Source: Nitrospirota bacterium
GTDB taxonomy: Bacteria; Nitrospirota_A; Leptospirillia; Leptospirillales; Leptospirillaceae
Assembly: GCA_021838765.1 (NCBI GenBank)
Contig: JAKCCY010000004.1
Coordinates: forward strand, 1 to 64,000
DNA: 64,000 nt
Direction of reading: 5' to 3'
Shown here piece after piece: positions 18,159 through 25,907 of this stretch; the stretch's first letter is position 1, and every line of letters begins with the position of its first letter. The notes below the pieces were generated by a model. The model had not been told where the DNA came from. It searched no databases and saw only the letters and a program-made list of their open reading frames with translations. The position numbers and the translations under genes are program-made.

Positions 18159-18524
18159 GAAGAAATTCCCGGAACCGATGGTAACTCTTCAGAACGATAG
18201 GTAGCGTGCAGGTTGCTCTGGCAGGCTGCCTATCACAAGATATCCGACCGGTGAGTCCGCCAAGAAGCCGGAGCGGGAGGTATCATTTCGACCTTTATCT
18301 TCAAATCAGCTCCCTTCGGTACCTCCGTTCTTTCTTCTCTCCCCATAGCGATCTTTGACCAAGAAACCAAGAAAATGAACAGCCGTTTGCTTTATGGAGA
18401 TTTTTATGAACCATTGCGTGATGGATATCACTGGAGAATACCTTGAATCGCCTGAAACAAGAGGAATAAAATGAGGGTATTGGCATAAGTCGTTCAACAG
18501 ATCCACAGATATAAGGAGGTAGCC
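18159..18524 (+). other. 366-nt intergenic region with possible folded RNA
   Basis: No convincing ORF is present. A 10-bp arm pair GATAGGTAGC / GCTGCCTATC (one G-U) begins about 37 nt after the reductase stop, closing a 19-nt loop. It is followed by GATATCC...GGTATC enclosing CCGG-rich sequence, and then GGAGGTATC...GGTACCTCC. Neither the cobalamin-box motif nor another riboswitch consensus known to me matches. Near the next gene there is a weak promoter-like pair TTGAAT / TAAAAT (18443-18472, 18-nt spacing). Confidence 0.4.
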
Positions 18525-18947
18525 ATGACTTGCCAACCCAAAATACGGCCGGCCGTCAATCTGGCGAACGGTTTTCTTTTTGTTCTTTCTCTTGCGAGCC
18601 CCGTTATGGCTCATCCGGGCGGAATCACACCACCCGTTCATCCTCCGGTGCACCCCGGAATTCATGTTCATCCGGCAGGTGGGGCCAACATGGGGATGGC
18701 CCACATGAGTCCGACTCCTGCAAACTTTGGTCAAACGGTCTCAGGAGTCGCTTCTTCCCAAGGGCAGACCATTTCCCAGGATGCCAAGTCAGGAATGACC
18801 GGACAGGCTCTTTCGGCTATCGCCAATCAGCATGGACAGGTTGTCTCCGGCGTAGCAACAGGTTCGACACCTGTTCCTCCTCCGCCAGGCGGATCACCAC
18901 CACCACCTCCTCCAAGCGGATCACCGCCTCCTCCTCCCTCTCCATAG
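18525..18947 (+). CDS. Exported His/Pro-rich protein with proline-rich tail
   Basis: The 140-residue product has a signal peptide (hydrophobic LANGFLFVLSLASPVMA, cleavage likely before HPGG near residue 30). The mature N-terminus is His- and Pro-rich (HPGG..PPVHPPVHPGIHVHP), the middle is Gly/Ser/Gln-rich and holds two copies of a GQ(T/V)VSGVA motif, and the C-terminal tail is nearly all Pro, Gly and Ser. Low-complexity composition prevents assignment to a family. Metal binding or cell-surface location is conceivable from the His content, but that is inference. AAGGAGG is placed 6 nt before the ATG, so it is very likely translated. Confidence 0.7.
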   Translation: MTCQPKIRPAVNLANGFLFVLSLASPVMAHPGGITPPVHPPVHPGIHVHPAGGANMGMAHMSPTPANFGQTVSGVASSQGQTISQDAKSGMTGQALSAIANQHGQVVSGVATGSTPVPPPPGGSPPPPPPSGSPPPPPSP

Positions 18948-18973
18948 ATCGGGAGTTTTGAAGGTCTATAATC

Positions 18974-19013
18974 TGGGCACTCTATCCATTGTCCTCTTGG
19001 GAATGAGTGCCCA
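18974..19013. terminator. Inverted repeat between convergent genes, possible bidirectional terminator
   Basis: Perfect 9-bp arms TGGGCACTC (18974-18982) and GAGTGCCCA (19005-19013) enclose 22 nt that can pair further (CATT/AATG). They lie in the 90-nt gap between two convergent genes. No clear T-tract follows on either strand, so termination would be weak or Rho-assisted. Confidence 0.4.
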
Positions 19014-19037
19014 CTTCATTAATGGGTCATCGTCTTC

Positions 19038-19832
19038 TCAGTAGGAATAATAAAAAGATACCCCCTCGTAGCCTCCCACACCCGGCCAGACAGAAGAGTT
19101 GAGCACTCCGGCCTCAAGAGAGAAAGTAGTATGCAGGGAAGGGAATTCTGCTGAGAAGACTCCTCCTCCCTGCACAACTTCGTAACTGCTATTCCCCTGG
19201 CCGATGATCTCGGGTCCGGCATAGAAAAGCGCCTTCCTGCGAAAAAGCTCTCCGGCATCCATCATGTAGCGCCCTTCACCCAATAAATAGTTAATGCTTC
19301 CGATATAACTTCCAAAAAGATCAAGAGCGCCAGGACCCATCCGATCAAAAAGAAATTCGGTCTGGACATAGACTCCGGAGACTGTGCTCACCGGAGAAAA
19401 TGTCTGGTCAACATTAAAATAGGCCCCGCCTATATCCCCCTCCCAGAACCCCCAAGAGGTCGGGATACGAAGCCCAACAGCTCCCACGCCTCCTGTATAG
19501 GACTCGCGAGTCAAACCATCCACCGATTGCTCAGGAGAGACTGCAGGCTGGTTGAAATTGATGACATTGCCCGCAGCAAATACATGTAGAAAGGCTGGCT
19601 CAGGTCCATCGGCAAGACTCTTCAGTCCCTCCAGGGGAAAGAGTCCCCCGACCATGGCATCATAGAATGCCGCTTGCTGGGAAAAGATCATTTCTCCACC
19701 GGACAGCTCCAATATTGGAGAAGAATCGGCCCTACAGAAAGAGGGAAAAACAACAAAGGAAAATCCCAGAAATAAAAACAGAAAAGAGAGCTTTCGCTTT
19801 CCAGCGTTTGTATGGAAAAAAGAGGCTGTCAA
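19038..19832 (-). CDS. Putative outer-membrane beta-barrel protein (BcsS-like pattern)
   Basis: From a TTG at 19830-19832 the product is 264 residues, with signal peptide KRKLSFLFLFLGFSFVVFPSFCRA. The mature protein has alternating hydrophobic/polar strands rich in Gly and aromatic residues, ending in FYYSY, as expected for an outer-membrane barrel. The segment YAGPEIIGQGNSSYEVVQGG resembles cellulose-synthesis protein BcsS, but no other cellulose gene is near, so this is tentative. The TTG is preferred because AGGAG lies 8 nt upstream. The longer ATG start at 19883 would translate part of a tandem DNA repeat and place the signal peptide internally. Confidence 0.6.
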   Translation of the reverse strand: MTASFFHTNAGKRKLSFLFLFLGFSFVVFPSFCRADSSPILELSGGEMIFSQQAAFYDAMVGGLFPLEGLKSLADGPEPAFLHVFAAGNVINFNQPAVSPEQSVDGLTRESYTGGVGAVGLRIPTSWGFWEGDIGGAYFNVDQTFSPVSTVSGVYVQTEFLFDRMGPGALDLFGSYIGSINYLLGEGRYMMDAGELFRRKALFYAGPEIIGQGNSSYEVVQGGGVFSAEFPSLHTTFSLEAGVLNSSVWPGVGGYEGVSFYYSY

Positions 19833-19858
19833 CCTGACTTCTCCTAATTTCAATCCAC

Positions 19859-19914
19859 TCAAGATCCACTGTTCAAGATCCACTGTTCAAGATCCACTGT
19901 TCAAGATCCACTGT
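19859..19914. repeat. Four exact tandem copies of a 14-bp unit
   Basis: The unit TCAAGATCCACTGT is repeated four times without change (19859-19872, 19873-19886, 19887-19900, 19901-19914). The array sits 27 nt upstream of the likely TTG start of the outer-membrane gene, inside its 5' untranslated or promoter region. The rest of the 19915-20139 gap shows A/T runs but no gene. A 14-bp period is not a multiple of three, so copy-number change would shift any reading frame through it. Confidence 0.95.
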
Positions 19915-20139
19915 CCTGAAGATTGGCATTTTCAAAATCTTCTCTTCTCAAGAGGGCAGCAGCACCCTATAGAACATCATGACTGAGAGCAGAATCTCGA
20001 ATGATCATGCATGGAAATCAAGGCCCTTTTCCCGGATGACCCGGCAATGCCCATATATTTTCCCGGGTATTTTCCAAAACGCATTCTTTTTCTTTTCGTT
20101 TTTTTGCATGCCCTAAGGGAAGTCCATACGGTCGAGCCA

Positions 20140-20886
20140 TCACCCTCTGATCGAAAAAAGCACCAGCGCAAAAAGGGCAACGCCCTCAAGACCCTCAATC
20201 GACCAACCCATAAAATCTCCCGAAAGGCTATCACTTCGTTTCAGGACCCAAAGGGCGATCATCACCCATACCACCCATCCTGCTGCTACAGAAAGAGCCC
20301 CCCCGATACCCAAAAGAACTCCGCAGGAAAGAAACGTTATCACTAGTCCCGAATAAAAGGATATTCCGGAAAAGGATGTCATGGCTATCGTTCCCAATCC
20401 GGGCGAGTCAGGGATTCCGGGATTTAAAAACCGAAGTGTCTTCATCGACAAGGGAAGAATGCCCCTTGCAAAAATCGGAACGGCCATGATCCAGAGAGAA
20501 CGATCGTTCAGTGCATCAAGACAGGCTATTTTAAAAACAGGAAGAAAAACCAGGGCCAGTACACCGTACACACCAACATGAGGATCTTTCCGGATCCGGA
20601 GCTTGTCTTCGAGAGTGCCGGAGTACAGGGCGGATTCCCATGTATCGGCCCAGCCATCAAAATGAAGCCCTCCGGTCAGGATCACCCAAAGAATGGCCAA
20701 GAGAACCGACCGGATCAATGAAGGGAAGGAGGAGGTTACAACCCATAGGCCCCAGAGGGCACTTCCCAGAAAAAAACCGACAATCGGAAACTGCTCGGGA
20801 CAGATCTTGATGGAAAGACTGGAAGTCCCCATCGGTATACGGGTTAAAAACAGAACCGTTAACCGGAATCGGTCAAAGAATTCCAT
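20140..20886 (-). CDS. cobS: Adenosylcobinamide-GDP ribazoletransferase CobS
   Basis: CobS joins GDP-cobinamide and alpha-ribazole in the inner membrane, the final step of the nucleotide loop. The 248-residue polytopic protein shows FLTRIPMG at the N-terminus, the diagnostic GGLHFDGWADTWE (acidic Mg-binding motif) near residue 72 and RIRKDPHVGVYGV. About six hydrophobic segments follow. It starts 1 nt into the cobT stop (TGATG). Confidence 0.94.
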   Translation of the reverse strand: MEFFDRFRLTVLFLTRIPMGTSSLSIKICPEQFPIVGFFLGSALWGLWVVTSSFPSLIRSVLLAILWVILTGGLHFDGWADTWESALYSGTLEDKLRIRKDPHVGVYGVLALVFLPVFKIACLDALNDRSLWIMAVPIFARGILPLSMKTLRFLNPGIPDSPGLGTIAMTSFSGISFYSGLVITFLSCGVLLGIGGALSVAAGWVVWVMIALWVLKRSDSLSGDFMGWSIEGLEGVALFALVLFSIRG

Positions 20887-21968
20887 CAGATTTTTCCGGA
20901 CACGCTGGCCTCTTCAAATGTGGCCATCTGATGGAAGAGGCAAATGGCGGACTTCAGAAGCTGAGACGCAAGAACCCCTCCGGTGCCCTCCCCCAAACGC
21001 AAATCCAGATCCAGAACCGGAGTCAGTCCCATATGCTCCAGAACGGCCTTATGTCCAATTTCGTGACCGACATGTCCCGCCAGAAGAAAATGCTTGACCC
21101 GTGGGCAAATCCTCCAGGCCAGAAGTGCTGAGGCGGAAGTGATCACCCCATCAAGGATGACCGGCAACCCGACAGTCGACGCCCCGAGAATCGCTCCTGC
21201 CATCGCCGCAATTTCAAAACCACCGACAGCCATTCCCCATTCCAGAGGAAAACTGATGGTCGGTCCATGCAGGGACAGAGCCTGTTCGATCACCTCGAGC
21301 TTTTTACGGTAACCCCTGTCATCGAGACCCGTTCCACGCCCTGTCACCAGAACCGGGGGCAACTCCAGAAGAGCCGAGATCAGGGCGGAGGCAGAGGTGG
21401 TATTTCCGATTCCCATCTCCCCCAAAACGAGAAATCCCTTTCCCTGGGCTTTCAGTTTTACAGAAAGGTCAAAGCCTGTTTTCATCGCCTGTACCATTTC
21501 AGATGGTGAGATCGCCCTCTGGGTCAGAAAATTTTGTGTCCCGTAGGCCACCTTGGCATTCACGACCGAGGGAAGAAAAGAAAGATCGGCATTCACCCCC
21601 ATATCGAGAACCATCAACTCCAGCCCGGCCTGGCGGGCAAGCACATTGACAGCGGCCCCTCCGTTTGCAAAGTTTTTGACCATTTCAACGGTTACAACCT
21701 GAGGAAAGGCTGAAACACCGCTCATGGCAATTCCGTGGTCGGAGGCAAATACGCAAACGACTCCGCCGGGATCCGGGAACAATGACTGACCACAGGCCAG
21801 TCCATACCATAAAACCAGATCCTCAAGCCTTCCAAGCGACCCCTGAGGTTTCGTCAAGGAGTTCAACCGGCACAGGATCTCGCGTGATATCTCTTTCCGT
21901 TCGTGTGCTCTTTCTTCATCAATGGGTACGCGTGATGCCCAAAGGTCCACCTGTTCAAAAATCGTCAT
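20886..21968 (-). CDS. cobT: Nicotinate-nucleotide:dimethylbenzimidazole phosphoribosyltransferase CobT
   Basis: CobT makes alpha-ribazole-5'-phosphate from DMB and nicotinate mononucleotide. The 360-residue sequence contains LTKPQGSLGRLEDL, FASDHGIAMSGVSAFPQ, the LGEMGIGNTTSASAL glycine-rich site, TGRGTGLDDRGYRKK and a C-terminal LRLGEGTGGVLA, which holds the catalytic Glu. It follows cobU after a 57-nt gap with a weak GGGTG ribosome site and is coupled to cobS. Confidence 0.95.
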   Translation of the reverse strand: MTIFEQVDLWASRVPIDEERAHERKEISREILCRLNSLTKPQGSLGRLEDLVLWYGLACGQSLFPDPGGVVCVFASDHGIAMSGVSAFPQVVTVEMVKNFANGGAAVNVLARQAGLELMVLDMGVNADLSFLPSVVNAKVAYGTQNFLTQRAISPSEMVQAMKTGFDLSVKLKAQGKGFLVLGEMGIGNTTSASALISALLELPPVLVTGRGTGLDDRGYRKKLEVIEQALSLHGPTISFPLEWGMAVGGFEIAAMAGAILGASTVGLPVILDGVITSASALLAWRICPRVKHFLLAGHVGHEIGHKAVLEHMGLTPVLDLDLRLGEGTGGVLASQLLKSAICLFHQMATFEEASVSGKI

Positions 21969-22025
21969 TTAAGCGTTCACCCAATTCGTTATAGGCCTAA
22001 GGCAAGATCCTGAACCCATTCCCTT

Positions 22026-22592
22026 TCATCCGGGAATGGTTCGTGTTTTTAACATCAGGGGAAGACCGGAAAGAACAAAAATGACCTCTTCCGACAATCC
22101 GGCGATGATTTGACGAAATTCTCCAAGTCTGTCCGTGAACAATCTTCCTTCCCTGGTTCCCGGAACGAGCGTCATGCCAACCTCTTCAGCGACCACGACC
22201 GTCAGGTGTGTTCTTCGCTTGATAAGATCAAGGACACCGTTGACGGTCCCCTGCCATACGGCATCATTTTCAGCAAGACATGCCGCCACGAAAAGTCCGA
22301 GGCTGTCCAAGAGAAGACTCCCCTCAACGGTCAGGGAATGCAGGATATGCTCCTTTAAAACCTCTCCTGAATCCGCCTTCTTGAGAAGTGCGGCAGGCTC
22401 TATTTCAAGTGTCAGAAAACGGGCCTCACGTTTTTCCTGATGCAGGGAGATGCGGGCTTCCCACAAAGGATCACCGGGAAGTGCCGTCGGAAGGTAAAAA
22501 TACGGGGAAACCCCATGTTCCAGAACATATCGCTCTGAATAGTCCGTTTTTCCGGAACGGATTCCACCGGTCACCATCACAAGTTTCATCAC
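22026..22592 (-). CDS. cobU: Adenosylcobinamide kinase/guanylyltransferase CobU
   Basis: This bifunctional 188-residue enzyme phosphorylates adenosylcobinamide and attaches GMP. The P-loop VTGGIRSGKTDYSERYV is at the N-terminus; HQEKREARF, TVEGSLLLDSLGLFV and VVVAEEVGMTLVPGTREGR follow in the family order. The GTG at 22590-22592 and the adjacent ATG (22587-22589) are both possible starts. It lies 28 nt after the methyltransferase gene and heads the cobU-cobT-cobS set. Confidence 0.94.
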   Translation of the reverse strand: MMKLVMVTGGIRSGKTDYSERYVLEHGVSPYFYLPTALPGDPLWEARISLHQEKREARFLTLEIEPAALLKKADSGEVLKEHILHSLTVEGSLLLDSLGLFVAACLAENDAVWQGTVNGVLDLIKRRTHLTVVVAEEVGMTLVPGTREGRLFTDRLGEFRQIIAGLSEEVIFVLSGLPLMLKTRTIPG

Positions 22593-22619
22593 TTTCTTCC
22601 CGTCTTCAGAATAGAACGC

Positions 22620-23210
22620 CTAACGTCTGATCAACCGCACCATCAACTCTTCCCCTTTTCGGCTATCGACCGAATGGGGGGTGATGGCGCACTCTGAAAA
22701 GTCGAATGATTCCCCAAAAAGGGCCCGGACCTCCTCCTCTGTCGTTGTCCATGGAGGTCCACCTTCCCGGCCATGCGCATAGAAAAGTCCAAGAAGCTCC
22801 CCTCCCTTCCGGATCATTCTTTCCGCCATCTCCTTGTAGTGAACCCTTCGTTCAGGGTCGATCGCGCAAAAACAGGTCTGCTCGAACAAAATATCAAAGG
22901 TCCCGGTGACCTTGGGATCCATCAAGAAAAGATCCTGTTCAAGGACAGAGAGTGAGACACCGTTTTTTTCCGCATTTTCCCGTGCCTCCCGGGCCGCCTC
23001 CGGAGCAAAGTCCACGGCCGTCACAGAGTACCCGAGCCCCGCCAGATAAATTCCCTCATAGCAACGTCCCGCACCCGGAATCAGTACGCGTGAACCCGGC
23101 GGAAGCCAGCCTGCCTCGACCATCCACACAAGTGGAGGGGAAACAAGGCCAAGATCCCATCCCGTATTCTTTTCAACATATCGTGAATTCCAGAAATCCT
23201 TGTCTGGCAT
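22620..23210 (-). CDS. TPMT-family SAM-dependent methyltransferase
   Basis: The 196-residue protein matches the thiopurine S-methyltransferase fold. It has FWNSRYVEKNTGWDLG at the N-terminus, the SAM-binding LIPGAGRCYEGIYLAGLGYSVTAVDFA and FEQTCFCAIDPERRVHY. Bacterial members methylate sulfur, selenium or tellurium compounds or halides; which substrate applies here is unknown. It starts at the ATG 23208-23210 with AAAGGA 8 nt upstream, rather than the TTG one codon earlier. It is positioned between the RDD gene and cobU. Confidence 0.87.
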   Translation of the reverse strand: MPDKDFWNSRYVEKNTGWDLGLVSPPLVWMVEAGWLPPGSRVLIPGAGRCYEGIYLAGLGYSVTAVDFAPEAAREARENAEKNGVSLSVLEQDLFLMDPKVTGTFDILFEQTCFCAIDPERRVHYKEMAERMIRKGGELLGLFYAHGREGGPPWTTTEEEVRALFGESFDFSECAITPHSVDSRKGEELMVRLIRR

Positions 23211-23250
23211 CAAAACATCCTTTCTTTAAAATGAAGCGAAATGAGTCCCA

Positions 23251-23721
23251 TCAAATCCGTCCGACCTCATCTAAAACCGGAAGATCCTGGGCACTTGCCC
23301 TGACGACCATCGTATCGGAAAGGCAATCATGGAGAGATCGGCCGGAAGAAGAAAACAAAACAGGAAGAAGGCCAAACCCCAGAGTCAGAAATTCCAGAAC
23401 AAGTCCCAAGGTACGGACAAGCCCCGATCTCCACCCGATCCCCCCGGAAGATCTCGATATTCTCCGGATCTTCAGATCAAAGATGGACATCCCCGGGGTT
23501 TCTGAAAAAAAAGTCAGGAAAGCGGAAAAATACAAAAACCAGATCAGAATGGAAAAAACAGGGTGAAAATTGGACTGGGCCCATAAAAGAAAAGGGTTGT
23601 CGAACTCTTCAGGAGACACTGATTTCAGGATAATCTCTCGAAAAACCGTGATCCATCCGGTCGAAAGGAAATGGATCAGGGAAAGATCTAGAACAAATGC
23701 CAAGATACGGTCAAGAACCAT
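23251..23721 (-). CDS. RDD-family membrane protein
   Basis: The 156-residue integral membrane protein has the RDD signatures: MVLDRILAFVLD at the N-terminus, PGMSIFDLKIRR in the middle, WRSGLVRTLG and RSLHDCLSDTMVV at the end. Three to four hydrophobic helices are visible. The family's function is poorly defined, with some members acting as Na+/H+ antiporters. GGGAG lies 7 nt before the ATG. It is 33 nt downstream of rsmE. Confidence 0.85.
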   Translation of the reverse strand: MVLDRILAFVLDLSLIHFLSTGWITVFREIILKSVSPEEFDNPFLLWAQSNFHPVFSILIWFLYFSAFLTFFSETPGMSIFDLKIRRISRSSGGIGWRSGLVRTLGLVLEFLTLGFGLLPVLFSSSGRSLHDCLSDTMVVRASAQDLPVLDEVGRI

Positions 23722-23754
23722 TGAATTCTCCCGGAGACGGTTTCAAAACGAAAA

Positions 23755-24579
23755 TCACTTTTCGCCAGAAAAATGATTTCTGTAATAACTGCCGGAAAGT
23801 CCCAAAAGGGAGATCACCGACAAAATCGCGGCTTCTGCCGACAGTATCAGCGGACCGAGCGTTTCGGGATAGAACCGGTCTTTTGGCAGAGTTTCCAGGA
23901 AGCCACGCTCCCGATCCGACCACCCGCCCTCCGGACCGACCAGAGCGACAAGCTCATGATTTCCCTCCATACCGGCCAGTCCGGAAACCACTCTCTCCCA
24001 CCATGGCGCTTGAGGTGTCCAGGAGGAAATCGCTTCGTCAAAAAAGAGAAAGGAGACGGCCGGATCAGCCGCCAACTCCCGCAGAGTCATCGGCGCATCC
24101 ATATTCATCTGGTCCGTTCTTCCTGACAGTTGGCTTTTTTCCCGGATGATCGCCTCCATCCGCCCTTTTTTTCTGGAAAACTCTTCTGCATCCCATCTGA
24201 CGACTCCCCGATCGGTGGAAAGCCAGATCAGCCGATCGATGCCGCACATGGTCGACTGAGAAAGAGTCTGGGAGAGAAAATCTCCCTTGATCGGAGCAAT
24301 TGCCAGTGAAAATCGGCAACGTCCATGCTGTCCCCTATAAGATCTCCGGGAGTCCTGCGGGGTGAGGGAAAGGGAAAGGGGAGACAGTCGGATGACCTCC
24401 CCCTGAAAAAGCTGACCGGATTCCGGTTGGCAAAAAGAGAAACAGTCCCCCACCTTGCAACGAAGACTTTTCTTCAGATGAAGGGAGAGCTCTTCACCCG
24501 GAATGAGTGTACTCCCTTCCTCCAGAGAAGGGAGTATCCGCTCTTCGGAAGTGATCCAAAAGATTCTGGGACCGGCCAT
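23755..24579 (-). CDS. rsmE: 16S rRNA m3U1498 methyltransferase RsmE-like
   Basis: RsmE methylates U1498 of 16S rRNA. The 274-residue SPOUT protein has an N-terminal PUA-like domain, LAIAPIKGDFLSQTLSQSTMCGID, the knot segment VALVGPEGGWSDRERGFLE and a C-terminal LGPLILSAEAAILSVISLL. In typical RsmE the last motif reads LG(P/K)RILRxETA; both Arg positions are replaced here (Leu and Ser), so activity or substrate contacts may differ. It lies 8 nt after dnaJ, without a clear Shine-Dalgarno. Confidence 0.85.
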   Translation of the reverse strand: MAGPRIFWITSEERILPSLEEGSTLIPGEELSLHLKKSLRCKVGDCFSFCQPESGQLFQGEVIRLSPLSLSLTPQDSRRSYRGQHGRCRFSLAIAPIKGDFLSQTLSQSTMCGIDRLIWLSTDRGVVRWDAEEFSRKKGRMEAIIREKSQLSGRTDQMNMDAPMTLRELAADPAVSFLFFDEAISSWTPQAPWWERVVSGLAGMEGNHELVALVGPEGGWSDRERGFLETLPKDRFYPETLGPLILSAEAAILSVISLLGLSGSYYRNHFSGEK

Positions 24580-24587
24580 GAAATGGC

Positions 24588-25706
24588 CTATTCGAACATC
24601 GATTTGACCTTGGAGAAAATCCCGCCGTCATGATGTCCGGAATCATGGACAACATTGCCGGATATTTCGGCATATTTTTCCAAAAGCTCACGTTGCTCTT
24701 TGGAAAGCTGCGTGGGAATCTCCACCTTCAGTCTGACAAGAAGGTCCCCCATCTGGCGGTTCTGGGGGTTGACCAGGCCTTTTCCCCGGAACCGTTTCAG
24801 CGTTCCGGGCTGGGTCCCGGGATCCACCTTCAGCTTGATACTGGCTCCAAGGGTCGGAACTTCAACCTCGTCGCCAAAGATTGCCTGGATAAAAGACAGG
24901 TTTTTCTCGACAACCAGATCATCCCCCTCACGGGAAAAGATATCGTGGGGACGGACAATGATGTCCAGAAACAGATCTCCGGGAGGGCCGTTATGGCTAC
25001 CGGCATGCCCCTCTCCACCGATACGGACCCGCATTCCGGTCTGAACGCCCGGAGGAATCGAACGGGTAATGGTCCGCTCAACCGATTGTCGACCTCGCCC
25101 AGAACACACAGGACAAGGATCCGTGATCAGGCTCCCCTCGCCATTACAGGTTGTACAGGCCCTTTGTACGGCAAAAAATCCCTGCTGGATACGGACATAA
25201 CCGGAGCCCCGGCATGTCGAACAAACCTTGACAGCCTTTCCCGCCTTGGCACCTGTTCCCTGACAGGGAGCGCAAGACTCCCATCGGGGCACCTTGACGG
25301 AGATCTCCCGCCCAAGGGCAGCTTCCTCAAAGGTCAACTCGACCTGACGGAGAATATGCTCTCCCTGTTGGGCCTGGGAACCGCCAGACTGAGCCGTTCC
25401 GAAAAACTCCGAAAAGACATCCGCAAAAACATCCCCGAAATGTCCACCGCCGGCTCCCCTTCCGGAAAAACCTCCCATGTCGAAGCCTTCGGAAAAACCG
25501 CCGTTATCATATTGGGCCCTTTTCTTGGGGTCTCCCAGAATCTCATAGGCTTCGTTAATGGATTTGAACTGGGCTTCTGCGGCCTTGTCTCCGGGATTTC
25601 GGTCCGGATGGTACTGCATCGCAAGCTTCCGGTAAGCCTTTTTCAGATCTTCCTGACTCGCCGAACGGCTTACGCCCAATATATTGTAATAATCCTTGGA
25701 TGCCAC
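24588..25706 (-). CDS. dnaJ: Chaperone DnaJ (type I Hsp40)
   Basis: The 372-residue DnaJ stimulates DnaK ATPase. It has the J domain ([15 protein letters not shown] motif in YHPDRNPG), a Gly/Phe linker (about residues 70-110), four CxxCxGxG zinc motifs ([32 protein letters not shown]) and the C-terminal substrate-binding domain. It starts at GTG with GGGAG about 10 nt upstream. A 200-nt gap with a terminator separates it from dnaK, so it may be expressed at a lower level or from its own promoter. Confidence 0.97.
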   Translation of the reverse strand: MASKDYYNILGVSRSASQEDLKKAYRKLAMQYHPDRNPGDKAAEAQFKSINEAYEILGDPKKRAQYDNGGFSEGFDMGGFSGRGAGGGHFGDVFADVFSEFFGTAQSGGSQAQQGEHILRQVELTFEEAALGREISVKVPRWESCAPCQGTGAKAGKAVKVCSTCRGSGYVRIQQGFFAVQRACTTCNGEGSLITDPCPVCSGRGRQSVERTITRSIPPGVQTGMRVRIGGEGHAGSHNGPPGDLFLDIIVRPHDIFSREGDDLVVEKNLSFIQAIFGDEVEVPTLGASIKLKVDPGTQPGTLKRFRGKGLVNPQNRQMGDLLVRLKVEIPTQLSKEQRELLEKYAEISGNVVHDSGHHDGGIFSKVKSMFE

Positions 25707-25839
25707 GATCTACAATCTCCCTTTTTCAGAAACAGATGACCGGGAAAAACGACAGAATGCCCGGGAACCCCTACTGGCCCATTGGGGCCATTCATTACCA
25801 CAATGAGTCAGGACAAAATGACCCTGACCTGTCATGAGA

Positions 25840-25880
25840 AACAAAAAGACGGAGGAACGCCACCCTGGCGTCCCTCCGTC
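25840..25880 (-). terminator. Rho-independent terminator after dnaK
   Basis: Arms 25848-25855 and 25873-25880 (GACGGAGG/CCTCCGTC) with a nested ACGCCA/TGGCGT stem form a long GC-rich hairpin. On the minus strand it is followed directly by TTTTTGTTT. It begins 28 nt after the dnaK stop. Two shorter inverted repeats (TGGCCC-ATTG-GGGCCA at 25775-25790 and CCTGAC/GTCAGG near 25808-25830) lie between it and dnaJ and may modulate read-through. Confidence 0.85.
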
Positions 25881-25907
25881 CACCCACCAAAGATGGGGTT
25901 TATCATA

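Noticed and set aside
18306..18734. Minus-strand open frame across the His/Pro-rich gene start
   Set aside because: It is antisense to the exported protein, which has a clear ribosome site and signal peptide.
19833..19883. ATG start for the outer-membrane protein inside the tandem repeat
   Set aside because: It would place the signal peptide internally and translate the repeat; a TTG with AGGAG at the right distance fits better.
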